Assembly (NCBI GenBank): GCA_047975205.1 | Contig: JBKEDC010000012.1 | Coordinates: 1 to 64,000 of the forward strand | Reading direction: 5' to 3' | Origin: JBKEDC01 sp047975205 | Lineage (GTDB): Bacteria > Bacteroidota > Bacteroidia > Bacteroidales > Prolixibacteraceae | DNA: 64,000 nt | Part shown: one piece after another, positions 42,884 to 51,222 of the stretch | How the letters are laid out: each line of letters opens with the position of its first letter | Position numbering within the stretch: position 1 is the first letter of the stretch | Position numbers and translations under genes: made by a program | Notes under the pieces: generated by a model | Databases searched by the model: none | What the model was told of the DNA's origin: nothing | Seen by the model: the letters and a program-made list of their open reading frames with translations, nothing else

Positions 42884-43357
42884 CTAGCAATATAGTTTGA
42901 GCTTATGTTGGCGAATGGATATAGTCCTCCCATAGTTTATTTTAGGACTTGTGTTTGCCGAAAGACGAGATGTTTCGCTGAGTTTTAAGCTCTCGTCAAG
43001 CGAAGAGATGCAAAAATCGGCACATAGCTGTGCACAAAAGAGAATGCAGTGGAAATCGGCTGTCGGAATGAGTGTCCGGCTCGATCCGATGAAATTTTCT
43101 TTCAGTTTGATGCTGAAAGTTTGCACATCGTTATGGTCGGTGCAGCAATCATCGGCTGTTGTGCCCGATGAACAACAAGAATCGTGCTCTTCGTGTTTTT
43201 GCTCGTGGCAAAGCTCTTGCGTGTTATCAATATATACCGAAACATAGTTTTGTGCCGAGTTTTGGCAAAAATGGGTGTAAAACACAACGCCGGTAGTGCT
43301 TAGCACAATGCTGAACACCAAAATCATAACTACTGATAAGTTGGCAAGTGTTTTCAT
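42884..43357 (-). CDS. Small exported Cys/His-rich protein (HYC_CC_PP-like)
   Basis: This 157-residue protein has an N-terminal hydrophobic helix (about 8-27) followed by THFC (His29, Cys31), then LCHEQKHEEHDSCC (Cys50, His51, His55, His58, Cys61, Cys62) and DDCCTDH (Cys71, Cys72, His75). This H-x-C then CC then CC pattern resembles the HYC_CC_PP family of Bacteroidetes, whose members sit by TonB/HMA metal genes. Histidine- and cysteine-rich patches suggest metal binding outside the inner membrane. It is the most upstream gene of the TonB-HMA group. Confidence 0.7.
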   Translation of the reverse strand: MKTLANLSVVMILVFSIVLSTTGVVFYTHFCQNSAQNYVSVYIDNTQELCHEQKHEEHDSCCSSGTTADDCCTDHNDVQTFSIKLKENFIGSSRTLIPTADFHCILFCAQLCADFCISSLDESLKLSETSRLSANTSPKINYGRTISIRQHKLKLYC

Positions 43358-43487
43358 GCTTCAAAAATAGAATCTTAAAAAATAAAAAGCAAATTTTATT
43401 TTAGCATGCCGTAAGATTGCCTGTTTAACCGGTTGAAAGCAAGGAAATCATTATCTTTAGAGCCTGAACATTAAATAATAACTTATT

Positions 43488-44849
43488 ATGATTAACGTAG
43501 AACAGTATTTAGAAGAAAACAAAAGCCGATTCTTGGAAGAGCTCTTCGGATTAATTCGCATACCTTCCATCAGCTCGCAATCAGAGCATCAAGCCGATAT
43601 GCATCAAGCTGCCGAATATTGGAAACAACTCCTTTTAGATGCAGGAGCCGATAAGGCATCGGTGTTTGAAACTGCCGGTCATCCGGTAACTTACGGCGAA
43701 AAACTAATCGACCCTTCCAAACCCACCGTGTTGGTTTACGGGCATATGGATGTGATGCCGGTTGAGCCTTTGGAATTGTGGAACACGCCGCCTTTTGAGC
43801 CGGTAATCAAAGACGGCAAGATTTTTGCACGCGGTGCCGACGATGATAAGGGGCAAGCATTTATGCACGCCAAGGCTTTCGAGTATATGGTGAAAAATGA
43901 TTGTTTGCCTTGCAATGTTAAGTTCATGATTGAGGGAGAAGAGGAAATCGGTTCGCCCAACTTGGGAGCTTGGTGTGAAGCACATAAAGAGATGCTGCAA
44001 GCCGATGTTATCTTGGTTTCCGATACTTCGATGATTGCCGCCGATGTGCCATCGATTACGGTAGGCTTGCGCGGTCTTTCTTATTGGCAAGTTGAGGTAA
44101 CCGGTGCGAATCGCGACTTACATTCGGGTTTATATGGTGGTGCGGTGGCTAATCCGATTAATGTTTTGGCAAAACTCATTGCTCAAATGATAGATGATAA
44201 AGGACATATTACCATTCCGGGCTTCTATGACGATGTGCAGGAGGTTTCCGCTGAAGAGCGTGCTTTATTGGCTCAGGCTCCTTTCAATGTAGAAGAATAT
44301 AAGTCGGCATTAGATTTGAAAGCCGTAGCAGGAGAGGAAGGATTCACAACTCATGAACGCACGGGTATTCGTCCGTCATTTGATGTGTGTGGCATTTGGG
44401 GAGGTCATCAAGGCGAAGGAGCTAAAACAGTTATCCCGTCGAAGGCTTATGCTAAGATAAGTTCCCGCTTGGTAGCAAATCAAGATTGGAAAAAAATTGC
44501 CGAGCTGTTTAAAACACATTTCGAGCAATCGGCTCCGGCATCGGTGAGCATGAACGTAGAAGTATTGCACGGCGGTCAGGCGTATAATTGTCCGATAGAT
44601 TTACCGGCTTATCAAGCGGCAGAAAAGGCCTATGCAGATACTTTTGGTAAGCGTCCGATTCCATTTCGGAGCGGAGGGAGCATTCCAATCATCTCCACCT
44701 TCGAACAAGTGTTAGGTATCAAGTCGGTGCTCATGGGTTTTGGTTTGGAATCAGATGCTATTCATTCGCCCAATGAAAACTATCCGTTGGAGCAGTTCTA
44801 TAAAGGTATCCAAACCATACCGTTGTTTTATAAATATTTTGCAGAATAG
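43488..44849 (+). CDS. M20 family dipeptidase
   Basis: This 453-residue cytosolic metallopeptidase belongs to the carnosinase/PepV-like branch of M20. Zinc ligands are visible in YGHMDVMP (His86), GADDDKGQ (Asp119 bridging), and EGEEEIGSP (Glu151 as base, Glu152 as ligand) and DTSMIA. The last is the histidine of AIHSPNENYP near the C-terminus. A dimerisation domain lies at about 200-310 (NRDLHSGLYGGAV). It removes N-terminal residues from di- and tripeptides. It stands alone on the plus strand after the metal locus. Confidence 0.92.
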   Translation: MINVEQYLEENKSRFLEELFGLIRIPSISSQSEHQADMHQAAEYWKQLLLDAGADKASVFETAGHPVTYGEKLIDPSKPTVLVYGHMDVMPVEPLELWNTPPFEPVIKDGKIFARGADDDKGQAFMHAKAFEYMVKNDCLPCNVKFMIEGEEEIGSPNLGAWCEAHKEMLQADVILVSDTSMIAADVPSITVGLRGLSYWQVEVTGANRDLHSGLYGGAVANPINVLAKLIAQMIDDKGHITIPGFYDDVQEVSAEERALLAQAPFNVEEYKSALDLKAVAGEEGFTTHERTGIRPSFDVCGIWGGHQGEGAKTVIPSKAYAKISSRLVANQDWKKIAELFKTHFEQSAPASVSMNVEVLHGGQAYNCPIDLPAYQAAEKAYADTFGKRPIPFRSGGSIPIISTFEQVLGIKSVLMGFGLESDAIHSPNENYPLEQFYKGIQTIPLFYKYFAE

Positions 44850-45050
44850 CGATCGTAAGACATGCTGAAGAATAATTGATTGTTTTCTGAAATGATAAAG
44901 CCAATAGACTAAATAAATGTAAGCTGTTTTACTTAATGAATTCTCTCTTTGCCTCATGTTGTATTTGCATGTAGTGCTTTTTCGATATTTATTTTGGAAC
45001 TTACCACTTCATAAAAAACATATAATTACATTCTTCCATCAAATTAGAGT

Positions 45051-45058
45051 TATATTTG
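45051..45058 (+). promoter_or_regulatory. Candidate -7 element for the M16 peptidase gene
   Basis: TATATTTG matches TAnnTTTG, 45 bases before the GTG start codon. Confidence 0.45.
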
Positions 45059-45103
45059 CTGTTTCTTGTTAAGGTGACGTAAGTCAATTCGAAATTAACT
45101 AAA

Positions 45104-46324
45104 GTGAAAATAGAAACCAGCACATTAAACAACGGGATACGGCTTGTTCATCAGCAAGTAGATTCGCCTGTGGCATATTTAGGTGTATTATTTAATACCG
45201 GTTCTAGAGATGAAGAGCTAAACCAACAAGGTTTAGCCCATTTCTATGAACACCTGATTTTTAAAGGGACAAAACATCGGAAAACGCATCATATTTTAAA
45301 TCGAATAGAAGATGTGGGTGGTGAGATAAATGCTTATACAACAAAAGAGGAAACGGCAGTCTATGCCGGATTTTTAAAGGAACACTATTATCGCACGGTT
45401 GATTTGTTGGCTGATATTGTGAAAAACAGTGTATTTCCGGAAGCAGAGATCAGTCGAGAGAAGGAAGTTATTATTGAAGAGATTAATTCATATAAGGATA
45501 GTCCGTCGGAGCTTATTTTTGATGATTTTGAAGATTTGTTATATCAGAATCACCCTATTGGAAGAAACATTTTAGGTACACCGAAATTGGTGAAAGGCTA
45601 TACGCGTAGTGATATTTTAGAATTTGTGTCGAACAACTATTTTACCGACGAAACGATTATCAGTTCTGTAGGAAACATTAGTTTTAAACGATTCGAGCAA
45701 ATGATAATTCGTTGTTTCGGAGATATACCGCATAAAACGCGCACAAAACAACGTCAGATTTACCAAGGTTATAAACCAACATTTAAGCGAAAGGAAATGG
45801 ATACTTATCAATGTCATTGTCTCATCGGTAACTTGGCATATGATGTTTATCATCCAAAGCGGTTAGCTATGATCTTATTTAATAGTATTCTGGGTGGTCA
45901 GTCTATGAATTCTCGTTTGAATTTAAGTCTTCGAGAACGACACGGATTAGCCTACAATGTAGAGTCAAGCTATACGAGTTATACCGATACCGGTTTATTT
46001 AATGTATATTTTGGCACTGAGAAAGAAAATTTAGAGCAAGCTATTCGGTTGGTTCATAAAGAATTTAAACTTATTCGAGAGAAAAGATTGGGTAGCCTAC
46101 AACTATCAAAAGCAAAAAAAAGATTATTAGGACAAATGGCCATATCAAGTGACAATAAAGAAGATGCCATGTTGGCCATCGGGAAAAGTTTTATGTTATT
46201 TGATAAAATAGATGATTTTGATACATTGACCAAAAAAGTGGAAGCTGTTTCAGCATCAGATATTTTAGATATAGCCAATGAAGTTTTAGCAGAGAACCGG
46301 CTTACCACCTTAATTTTTGAATAA
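45104..46324 (+). CDS. M16 family zinc peptidase
   Basis: This 406-residue pitrilysin/insulinase-type protein has the inverted zinc motif HFYEH (His46, Glu49, His50) and the downstream EVIIEEINSYKDSP glutamate near residue 126. The protein is the single-unit (half) type that pairs as a dimer, like mitochondrial-processing-peptidase relatives. No signal peptide is seen. The start is a GTG; no ATG lies nearby in frame, and VKIETSTLNNGIRLVHQQVD is the normal family N-terminus. Its stop shares one base with the ATG of the methyltransferase gene, indicating coupling. Confidence 0.9.
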   Translation: MKIETSTLNNGIRLVHQQVDSPVAYLGVLFNTGSRDEELNQQGLAHFYEHLIFKGTKHRKTHHILNRIEDVGGEINAYTTKEETAVYAGFLKEHYYRTVDLLADIVKNSVFPEAEISREKEVIIEEINSYKDSPSELIFDDFEDLLYQNHPIGRNILGTPKLVKGYTRSDILEFVSNNYFTDETIISSVGNISFKRFEQMIIRCFGDIPHKTRTKQRQIYQGYKPTFKRKEMDTYQCHCLIGNLAYDVYHPKRLAMILFNSILGGQSMNSRLNLSLRERHGLAYNVESSYTSYTDTGLFNVYFGTEKENLEQAIRLVHKEFKLIREKRLGSLQLSKAKKRLLGQMAISSDNKEDAMLAIGKSFMLFDKIDDFDTLTKKVEAVSASDILDIANEVLAENRLTTLIFE

Positions 46325-46962
46325 TGAATATTGATTTAGAGAGATACGTAGAAGAACATTGCTCTCCTGAAGATGAACTGCTTTCCGAACTAGACAGAGA
46401 AACGAATTTGCGAGTGTTGCAACCTCGCATGCTTTCGGGAAATATGCAAGGACAATTGCTTACCATGCTTATGCAAATGATCCAACCCAAAGTGGCTATA
46501 GAAATAGGAACATTCACAGGCTACTCTGCCATTTGTTTGGCTAAAGGCATGCCCGAAGACTCTTTGCTACACACCATCGAAATAAATGATGAATTAGAAA
46601 CAATAGCTACGGAATTTATTGTTAAAGCCAAACTAAATAATAAAATAAAACAGCATGTAGGAGATGCTTTGAATATCATACCTACACTTGACGCTCCGAT
46701 TGATTTTGTTTTTATGGATGGGAATAAGCGTCATTATTGTGAATACTATGAAGCTGTTTTCGATAAGCTGAACGTGGGTGGCTATATATTGGCAGATAAT
46801 ATATTATGGGATGGCAAGGTGGTGCGAGAAGTTGATCGAAAAGACAAACAAACTCAAGGCATTATTGAATTTAACACTAAAGTGGCTGCCGATGAAAGAG
46901 TAAACCAAATTATATTGCCCATAAGAGATGGTTTATCACTCATTAGAAAAAATAAATATTAA
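46324..46962 (+). CDS. SAM-dependent O-methyltransferase (CCoAOMT family)
   Basis: This 212-residue enzyme has the class I methyltransferase fold: the glycine motif IEIGTFTGYSAICLA (about 58-72), an acidic LHTIEINDE, and FVFMDGNKRHY, which carries the metal-binding aspartate of catechol-type O-methyltransferases. DNILWDGKVV is also typical. Substrates of the bacterial members are mostly unknown (catechols, or tRNA 5-hydroxyuridine for TrmR-type relatives). The TrmR-like role is plausible because the family tail GLSLIRK is present. It is translated with the M16 peptidase. Confidence 0.88.
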   Translation: MNIDLERYVEEHCSPEDELLSELDRETNLRVLQPRMLSGNMQGQLLTMLMQMIQPKVAIEIGTFTGYSAICLAKGMPEDSLLHTIEINDELETIATEFIVKAKLNNKIKQHVGDALNIIPTLDAPIDFVFMDGNKRHYCEYYEAVFDKLNVGGYILADNILWDGKVVREVDRKDKQTQGIIEFNTKVAADERVNQIILPIRDGLSLIRKNKY

Positions 46963-46979
46963 TTAACCCAATGAAACAG

Positions 46980-46987
46980 TACATTTG
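46980..46987 (+). promoter_or_regulatory. Candidate -7 element for the tandem lipoprotein genes
   Basis: TACATTTG fits TAnnTTTG, 25 bases before the first lipoprotein ATG at 47013. Confidence 0.5.
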
Positions 46988-47012
46988 TAACCTTATCAAA
47001 CTTTAAAATACT

Positions 47013-47780
47013 ATGAAAACCAAAAAAATAAGAAACATAGTTGCAGTCATTGCAGTTTTAGGAGTTATTTCAGCGTGCAATGAAGACCCGTCACCAACAA
47101 TGACGGCCGATGTATATCAAATTATCACAAATGGCGAGAATCCGGGCATGTATAACTATCAGTTATATGCACAGGCAGTTACGTATAACGCATCGATTGA
47201 TACCATGGAAATGTCGGGACCTCTTTACATGACTTATCCGATGGAAACAGTTACTAAAGATTTTTATTATCAATACCTATCGGAGGAACAACACAGTTCA
47301 TTCAATACCGGAACTTACACGATTGAGGCAACACTAACTAACGGATCTACTTTGTCGTCATCTGATGTACTGAATTATAATAGCGGGTTGTTGCCTTCAG
47401 TTATCGACAGCTGTCGCTATTTAGATTCTTACCCGGGAATGGTTCGATTGGTATTTCAATTGAACGATAATGCTGATGGATATAGTATTAATATACTCAA
47501 TGCTGATGGAAATATGTTATATTCTAAAGCGGCAGTGGGTAATGGAAATGCGGACGATAATACGGTAGCCTTAAATATATCATCAGATAATTTTTCCTAT
47601 CAATACCCGAAACCGGTGGATGGAGATACGTTAGAGATACAGCTGAATGCACTAGATTATCAAGCTACTCTTACCGGATTGAATGCAATTGCAGTTAGCA
47701 AAGCTAATGTGCTTTGGGGCAACGAGGACTACAACATTGATGGCAATGATACAGATAGTACTATTGATGTCATCAAATAA
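47013..47780 (+). CDS. Lipoprotein of unknown function, tandem paralogue 1
   Basis: This 255-residue protein has a lipobox ending at Cys22 (VISAC). The mature part is acidic and probably beta-rich. It shares several blocks with the next gene: ADVYQIIT, YQLYAQAVTY, FYYQYLSEEQ, the GTYTIEATLTNGSTLSSSD segment, PSVIDSC and ADGYSINILNADGN. It ends in an Asn/Asp-rich tail. I recognise no family. The ADVYQ block directly after the lipid anchor and the shared cysteine of PSVIDSC suggest a common fold. It is separated from its paralogue by 17 bases. Confidence 0.65.
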   Translation: MKTKKIRNIVAVIAVLGVISACNEDPSPTMTADVYQIITNGENPGMYNYQLYAQAVTYNASIDTMEMSGPLYMTYPMETVTKDFYYQYLSEEQHSSFNTGTYTIEATLTNGSTLSSSDVLNYNSGLLPSVIDSCRYLDSYPGMVRLVFQLNDNADGYSINILNADGNMLYSKAAVGNGNADDNTVALNISSDNFSYQYPKPVDGDTLEIQLNALDYQATLTGLNAIAVSKANVLWGNEDYNIDGNDTDSTIDVIK

Positions 47781-47797
47781 TAAAAAAGTACATAGAT

Positions 47798-48532
47798 ATG
47801 ATAAAAATTAGTAAACAAATTATTCCGGCAATTACCATCGCTGCTTTGAGTGTTCTTACGAGTTGTAATACAGAATCTACACCGCTACTGGCCGGAACAG
47901 ATGTATATCAGATTATTTCAACGAATGATGAGACCGGGAAGCTTGAATATCAATTATATGCCAAAGCACTTACTTACAGTGCTGAAGTTGATACGGTAAC
48001 TGTGCAATACGGAACTCCTTTGTCTAGCGATGGTCATACCTATCCAATGTCGGAGATTACAACAAATTTCTATTATGAATATTTATCAGATAAGCAAGAC
48101 TATGAGTTTGGCTCAGGAACTTATACATTTGATGCCACATTAGACGATGGATCTACACTATCGGCAACTGATAAATTAACAAACAGCAAGTTGCAGCCTT
48201 CAGTTATCGACAGTTGTCAGTATTCAGAAGAAACTATTCAAGGAGGGGCAATTAAATTAAAGTTTGTTTTAGATGAACATGCCGATGGATACAATGTAAG
48301 TGTGTCGAATGCTGATGGTAATACACTATTTTATGCAGGTCCCGTTATTGTAGATGGAGATACTATTGCACTTAATATACCTCCTTACTATTTTAATGCT
48401 AATTATCCTCAGCCTCAAGATGGCGATGAACTTCAGGTTCGGATTGATGCTCTAGATATTCAAGAAACTACTACCGGTATATTAGATGCTCTGGCAACAA
48501 CCACAACCAATTTGGTGTGGGGAGAAGAGTAA
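47798..48532 (+). CDS. Lipoprotein of unknown function, tandem paralogue 2
   Basis: This 244-residue lipoprotein has its lipobox at LTSC (Cys23). Matching blocks with paralogue 1 run in the same order over nearly the full length (TDVYQIIS, YQLYAKALTY, FYYEYLSDKQ, GTYTFDATLDDGSTLSATD, PSVIDSC, ADGYNVSVSNADGN, then a TTNLVWGEE/KANVLWGNE end). The pair thus comes from a gene duplication that has since diverged. It is co-transcribed with paralogue 1 and followed by a terminator. Function is unknown. Confidence 0.65.
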   Translation: MIKISKQIIPAITIAALSVLTSCNTESTPLLAGTDVYQIISTNDETGKLEYQLYAKALTYSAEVDTVTVQYGTPLSSDGHTYPMSEITTNFYYEYLSDKQDYEFGSGTYTFDATLDDGSTLSATDKLTNSKLQPSVIDSCQYSEETIQGGAIKLKFVLDEHADGYNVSVSNADGNTLFYAGPVIVDGDTIALNIPPYYFNANYPQPQDGDELQVRIDALDIQETTTGILDALATTTTNLVWGEE

Positions 48533-48555
48533 AAAGTATATAACAGATAATATTA

Positions 48556-48585
48556 TAGCTGACTTTAAGAGTCGGCTATTTTTTT
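48556..48585 (+). terminator. Terminator after the tandem lipoprotein genes
   Basis: TAGCTGACT pairs with AGTCGGCTA with one G-T wobble around a five-base loop, followed by seven T residues. Confidence 0.85.
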
Positions 48586-48710
48586 GAATTTTATTTTTAA
48601 TGGTATATTGGTAGATTTTGGAATATTGTTATCTAATAAATACACTTAGATTTTTTTTAGTTAATCATAGTTTTTTTGTGGTTTATTAGCGATTTAATGA
48701 TATAATATCA

Positions 48711-48718
48711 TATATTTG
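48711..48718 (+). promoter_or_regulatory. Candidate -7 element for oxyR
   Basis: TATATTTG fits TAnnTTTG, 35 bases before the oxyR ATG. A perfect small palindrome, GATAT-A-ATATC, lies at about 48699-48709 just upstream and might bind a regulator, including OxyR itself. Confidence 0.45.
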
Positions 48719-48753
48719 TAGAGGTAATAAAAGTATAAGAAACACTTATATAT

Positions 48754-49701
48754 ATGAATATAAAACAACTAAGATATTTTATAGGAATAGTTCGACATAA
48801 GAGCTTTTCTAAAGCAGCTGATGAGTTAGGATTAACTCAGCCGGCATTAAGTCTGCAAATTCAGAAGCTAGAAGAAGAATGTGAATTCATGCTTATTGAT
48901 AGGAGCAGGAAGCCTTTAGGGATTAGCCCGGAAGGTATGATTTTTTATGAAAAAGCATTGCAAATCCTGCAACTGGTTGATGATCTTGACCGACTAAGTA
49001 TTAATATGATTGATGGTATTGAACGTCAGTTGAGAATTGGAATAATTCCTACACTATCGCCATATCTAGTACTTCTGTTTGTAGATGAATTGCGCAGAAG
49101 GCACCCGGAGCTTCACTTAAATGTGGAAGAACTGACTACTCGAGAGATTGTTGCAAAATTAAATTACAATGAAATTGATTTAGGCATTTTTGCCACGCCA
49201 ATCCACGCCAAAAATTTGGAATATAAACCTCTTTTTTACGAAAAATTCTACCTATATGTTTCTCCAATTCATCCGCTGTATAAAATGGATGAAATTAGCA
49301 TTGCAGATATTAATTTGGACGATGTCATTTATTTGTCGGAGGGGCATTGTTTCCGTAACCAAGTAGATTCTATCTGTTTAGCAGCTCAAGACCGCACACG
49401 TAATCTGCAATACGAATATACCTCAACCTCCATAGAGTCTCTTAAACGAATGGTTGAGGAACAAGGAGGCATAGCCTTTATTCCGGAATTGGCAGCTCGC
49501 AATATTCCGAAAGGATGTGAAATGATGGTCAAAGAAATAAAGGGAGATAATCCGACTAGGGAAATCAGTGCTGCATATTTGAAAACCACCGGACTAAAAC
49601 GAGTTGGGCAACATTTCGTTGATACGGTAATTGATAGTATTCCTGAGCCGATGCATAAAAAACCTGTTCAAAATCCAATTGACACTCGAATCAAATTGTA
49701 A
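48754..49701 (+). CDS. oxyR: LysR-type peroxide sensor OxyR
   Basis: This 315-residue LysR-type regulator has an N-terminal winged helix (FSKAADELGLTQPALSLQIQ, about 18-37) and a two-lobed regulatory domain. SEGHCFRNQVDSIC places Cys199 and Cys208 nine residues apart, exactly the spacing and numbering of the disulphide-forming pair of E. coli OxyR, with the preceding His198 and following Arg201 conserved. It is therefore very likely a true peroxide sensor, activated by disulphide formation, that switches on catalase, Dps and peroxidases. None of those targets is adjacent; the next gene is a porin preceded by a palindrome. Confidence 0.93.
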   Translation: MNIKQLRYFIGIVRHKSFSKAADELGLTQPALSLQIQKLEEECEFMLIDRSRKPLGISPEGMIFYEKALQILQLVDDLDRLSINMIDGIERQLRIGIIPTLSPYLVLLFVDELRRRHPELHLNVEELTTREIVAKLNYNEIDLGIFATPIHAKNLEYKPLFYEKFYLYVSPIHPLYKMDEISIADINLDDVIYLSEGHCFRNQVDSICLAAQDRTRNLQYEYTSTSIESLKRMVEEQGGIAFIPELAARNIPKGCEMMVKEIKGDNPTREISAAYLKTTGLKRVGQHFVDTVIDSIPEPMHKKPVQNPIDTRIKL

Positions 49702-49723
49702 GATTAGGCGTATAAATAAATTT

Positions 49724-49760
49724 AAAGCACAACTATTTTTGGTTAGTTGTGCTTTTTTTT
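49724..49760 (+). terminator. Terminator after oxyR
   Basis: AAAGCACAACTA pairs perfectly with TAGTTGTGCTTT around an eight-base loop and continues in a T-tract to 49760. Confidence 0.92.
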
Positions 49761-49788
49761 GTTACAATTTGAGATTAGATTAATTCAC

Positions 49789-49812
49789 TACAATTAACGC
49801 TAGTTAATTGTA
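49789..49812. promoter_or_regulatory. Palindromic operator candidate upstream of the porin gene
   Basis: TACAATTAAC and GTTAATTGTA form a perfect ten-base inverted repeat around GCTA, 104-127 bases before the porin start. A shorter related palindrome, ACAATTGT, follows at 49841-49848. The size and two-fold symmetry fit a dimeric regulator; LysR-type or TetR-type binding are both possible. Confidence 0.5.
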
Positions 49813-49915
49813 ATATAATAACTATATTTTGTTAATTTGCACAATTGTAAATCAATCATATACAAGAAATTAAAGAGATTGATAAAAATAACTATTTTAA
49901 CTAAGTTTTATAAAA

Positions 49916-51157
49916 ATGCGGAACAATATCCTACTGAAAAAAAGCCTAAATGTATTTATCCTATCTTTCATTCTACTTTTAGTTTCGCAAACCGTAAATG
50001 CACAGTTAATTAATGACTCTAATCTTATCGAAAAATCACAGTTTGGTAAAGGATTCTTCAACTTCGTGGGTAGAGATAGCACTTTTAGCTTGAAATTTGC
50101 CGCTCGTTTTCAATTTTTATCTTCTGTTACCGGTATTCAGGATCAGGGACCCCAAACAGACTTTAAGATTCGAAGAGAGCGCTTAAAATTTGATGGTTTT
50201 GTTTTTTCTCCGAAGTTAACTTATAAATTAGAACTTTCACTGTCGAATAAAGATATGAATATCGTGTCTGATTATACCGGTGATACACCCGGTATTGTAC
50301 TTGATGCACTCTTGAGATGGAACTTCTATAAGAATTGTGCTCTTTGGCTCGGACAAACAAAATTGCCGGGAAATGTAGAGCGGGTTACTTCATCGGGAGA
50401 GTTGCAATTTGTAGATAGATCGCTTCTAAACTCAAAATTTAATATTGATAGGGGAGTGGGATTTCAATTTCGTCATCATTTTAACATAGGAAAGACGTTT
50501 TTAATACGAGAAGTTCTTGCTCTCACACAAGGTGAAGGACGAGATGTTATTGAAGGCAATCAAGGTGGTTTGCAATACACCGGAAGATTTGAAATTTTGC
50601 CTTTTGGAGCTTTTGCTCATAGTAATGAATATCAAGGTTCAGCACTCTATCGAGAGTCAAAACCGAAATTTATGTTAGGCGCAACTTATAATTTTAATGA
50701 CGATGCCGTAAAGACTAGAGGTACTATGGGAACATATATGGACACAAATCAAGGTTTGTTTGAAACAGATATAACTTCATTGTTTGTTGATGCAGTGTTC
50801 AAATATAGAGGATTTTCGCTTTTGGGAGAGTATTCTCAGCGGATATGTGATAACCCGATAGCCTATGATGTATCAGAAACTGACGGTTCATTGGAGCAGG
50901 CCTATCGAGTGGAAACCGGAACCGGTTTGAATTTACAAGCCGGTTATCTATTCGATTCTAACTGGGAAATTGCAGGAAGATACACCGGAATTGATATGGA
51001 TGAAAGTGCTAATGGAACGCAACAACAATATACACTAGGCATTTCAAAATATTTAGTAGGACATAAATTGAAAGTTCAAACAGATTTTAGTTATTTGGAT
51101 AATGCTTTAGCAAGCAATGAGTTTATGGCTCGTCTCCAAGTAGAGGTTCACTTTTAA
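49916..51157 (+). CDS. OprO/OprP-type outer-membrane porin
   Basis: This 413-residue outer-membrane protein has a signal peptide (cleavage after VNA near residue 29). It resembles the phosphate-selective porin O/P family: FKIRRERLKFDGFVF (about 83-97), alternating strand patterns, YKNCALWLGQTKLP (about 143-156) and a final aromatic strand MARLQVEVHF. In Bacteroidetes such porins are not always linked to phosphate, and no phosphate-transport genes are adjacent. It is the only gene in its unit, with a long upstream region carrying a palindrome, so it is probably regulated. Confidence 0.85.
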   Translation: MRNNILLKKSLNVFILSFILLLVSQTVNAQLINDSNLIEKSQFGKGFFNFVGRDSTFSLKFAARFQFLSSVTGIQDQGPQTDFKIRRERLKFDGFVFSPKLTYKLELSLSNKDMNIVSDYTGDTPGIVLDALLRWNFYKNCALWLGQTKLPGNVERVTSSGELQFVDRSLLNSKFNIDRGVGFQFRHHFNIGKTFLIREVLALTQGEGRDVIEGNQGGLQYTGRFEILPFGAFAHSNEYQGSALYRESKPKFMLGATYNFNDDAVKTRGTMGTYMDTNQGLFETDITSLFVDAVFKYRGFSLLGEYSQRICDNPIAYDVSETDGSLEQAYRVETGTGLNLQAGYLFDSNWEIAGRYTGIDMDESANGTQQQYTLGISKYLVGHKLKVQTDFSYLDNALASNEFMARLQVEVHF

Positions 51158-51166
51158 TAATAGCAT

Positions 51167-51205
51167 AAAAAGACATTAAATTTTATCGAATTTAATGCCT
51201 TTTTG
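51167..51205. terminator. Two-way terminator between the porin and MurU-like genes
   Basis: AAAAAG-A-CATTAAATT pairs with AATTTAATG-C-CTTTTT around a six-base loop, giving T-tracts on both strands between convergent genes. Confidence 0.82.
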
Positions 51206-51222
51206 ATCTGTGATTTCTATTA

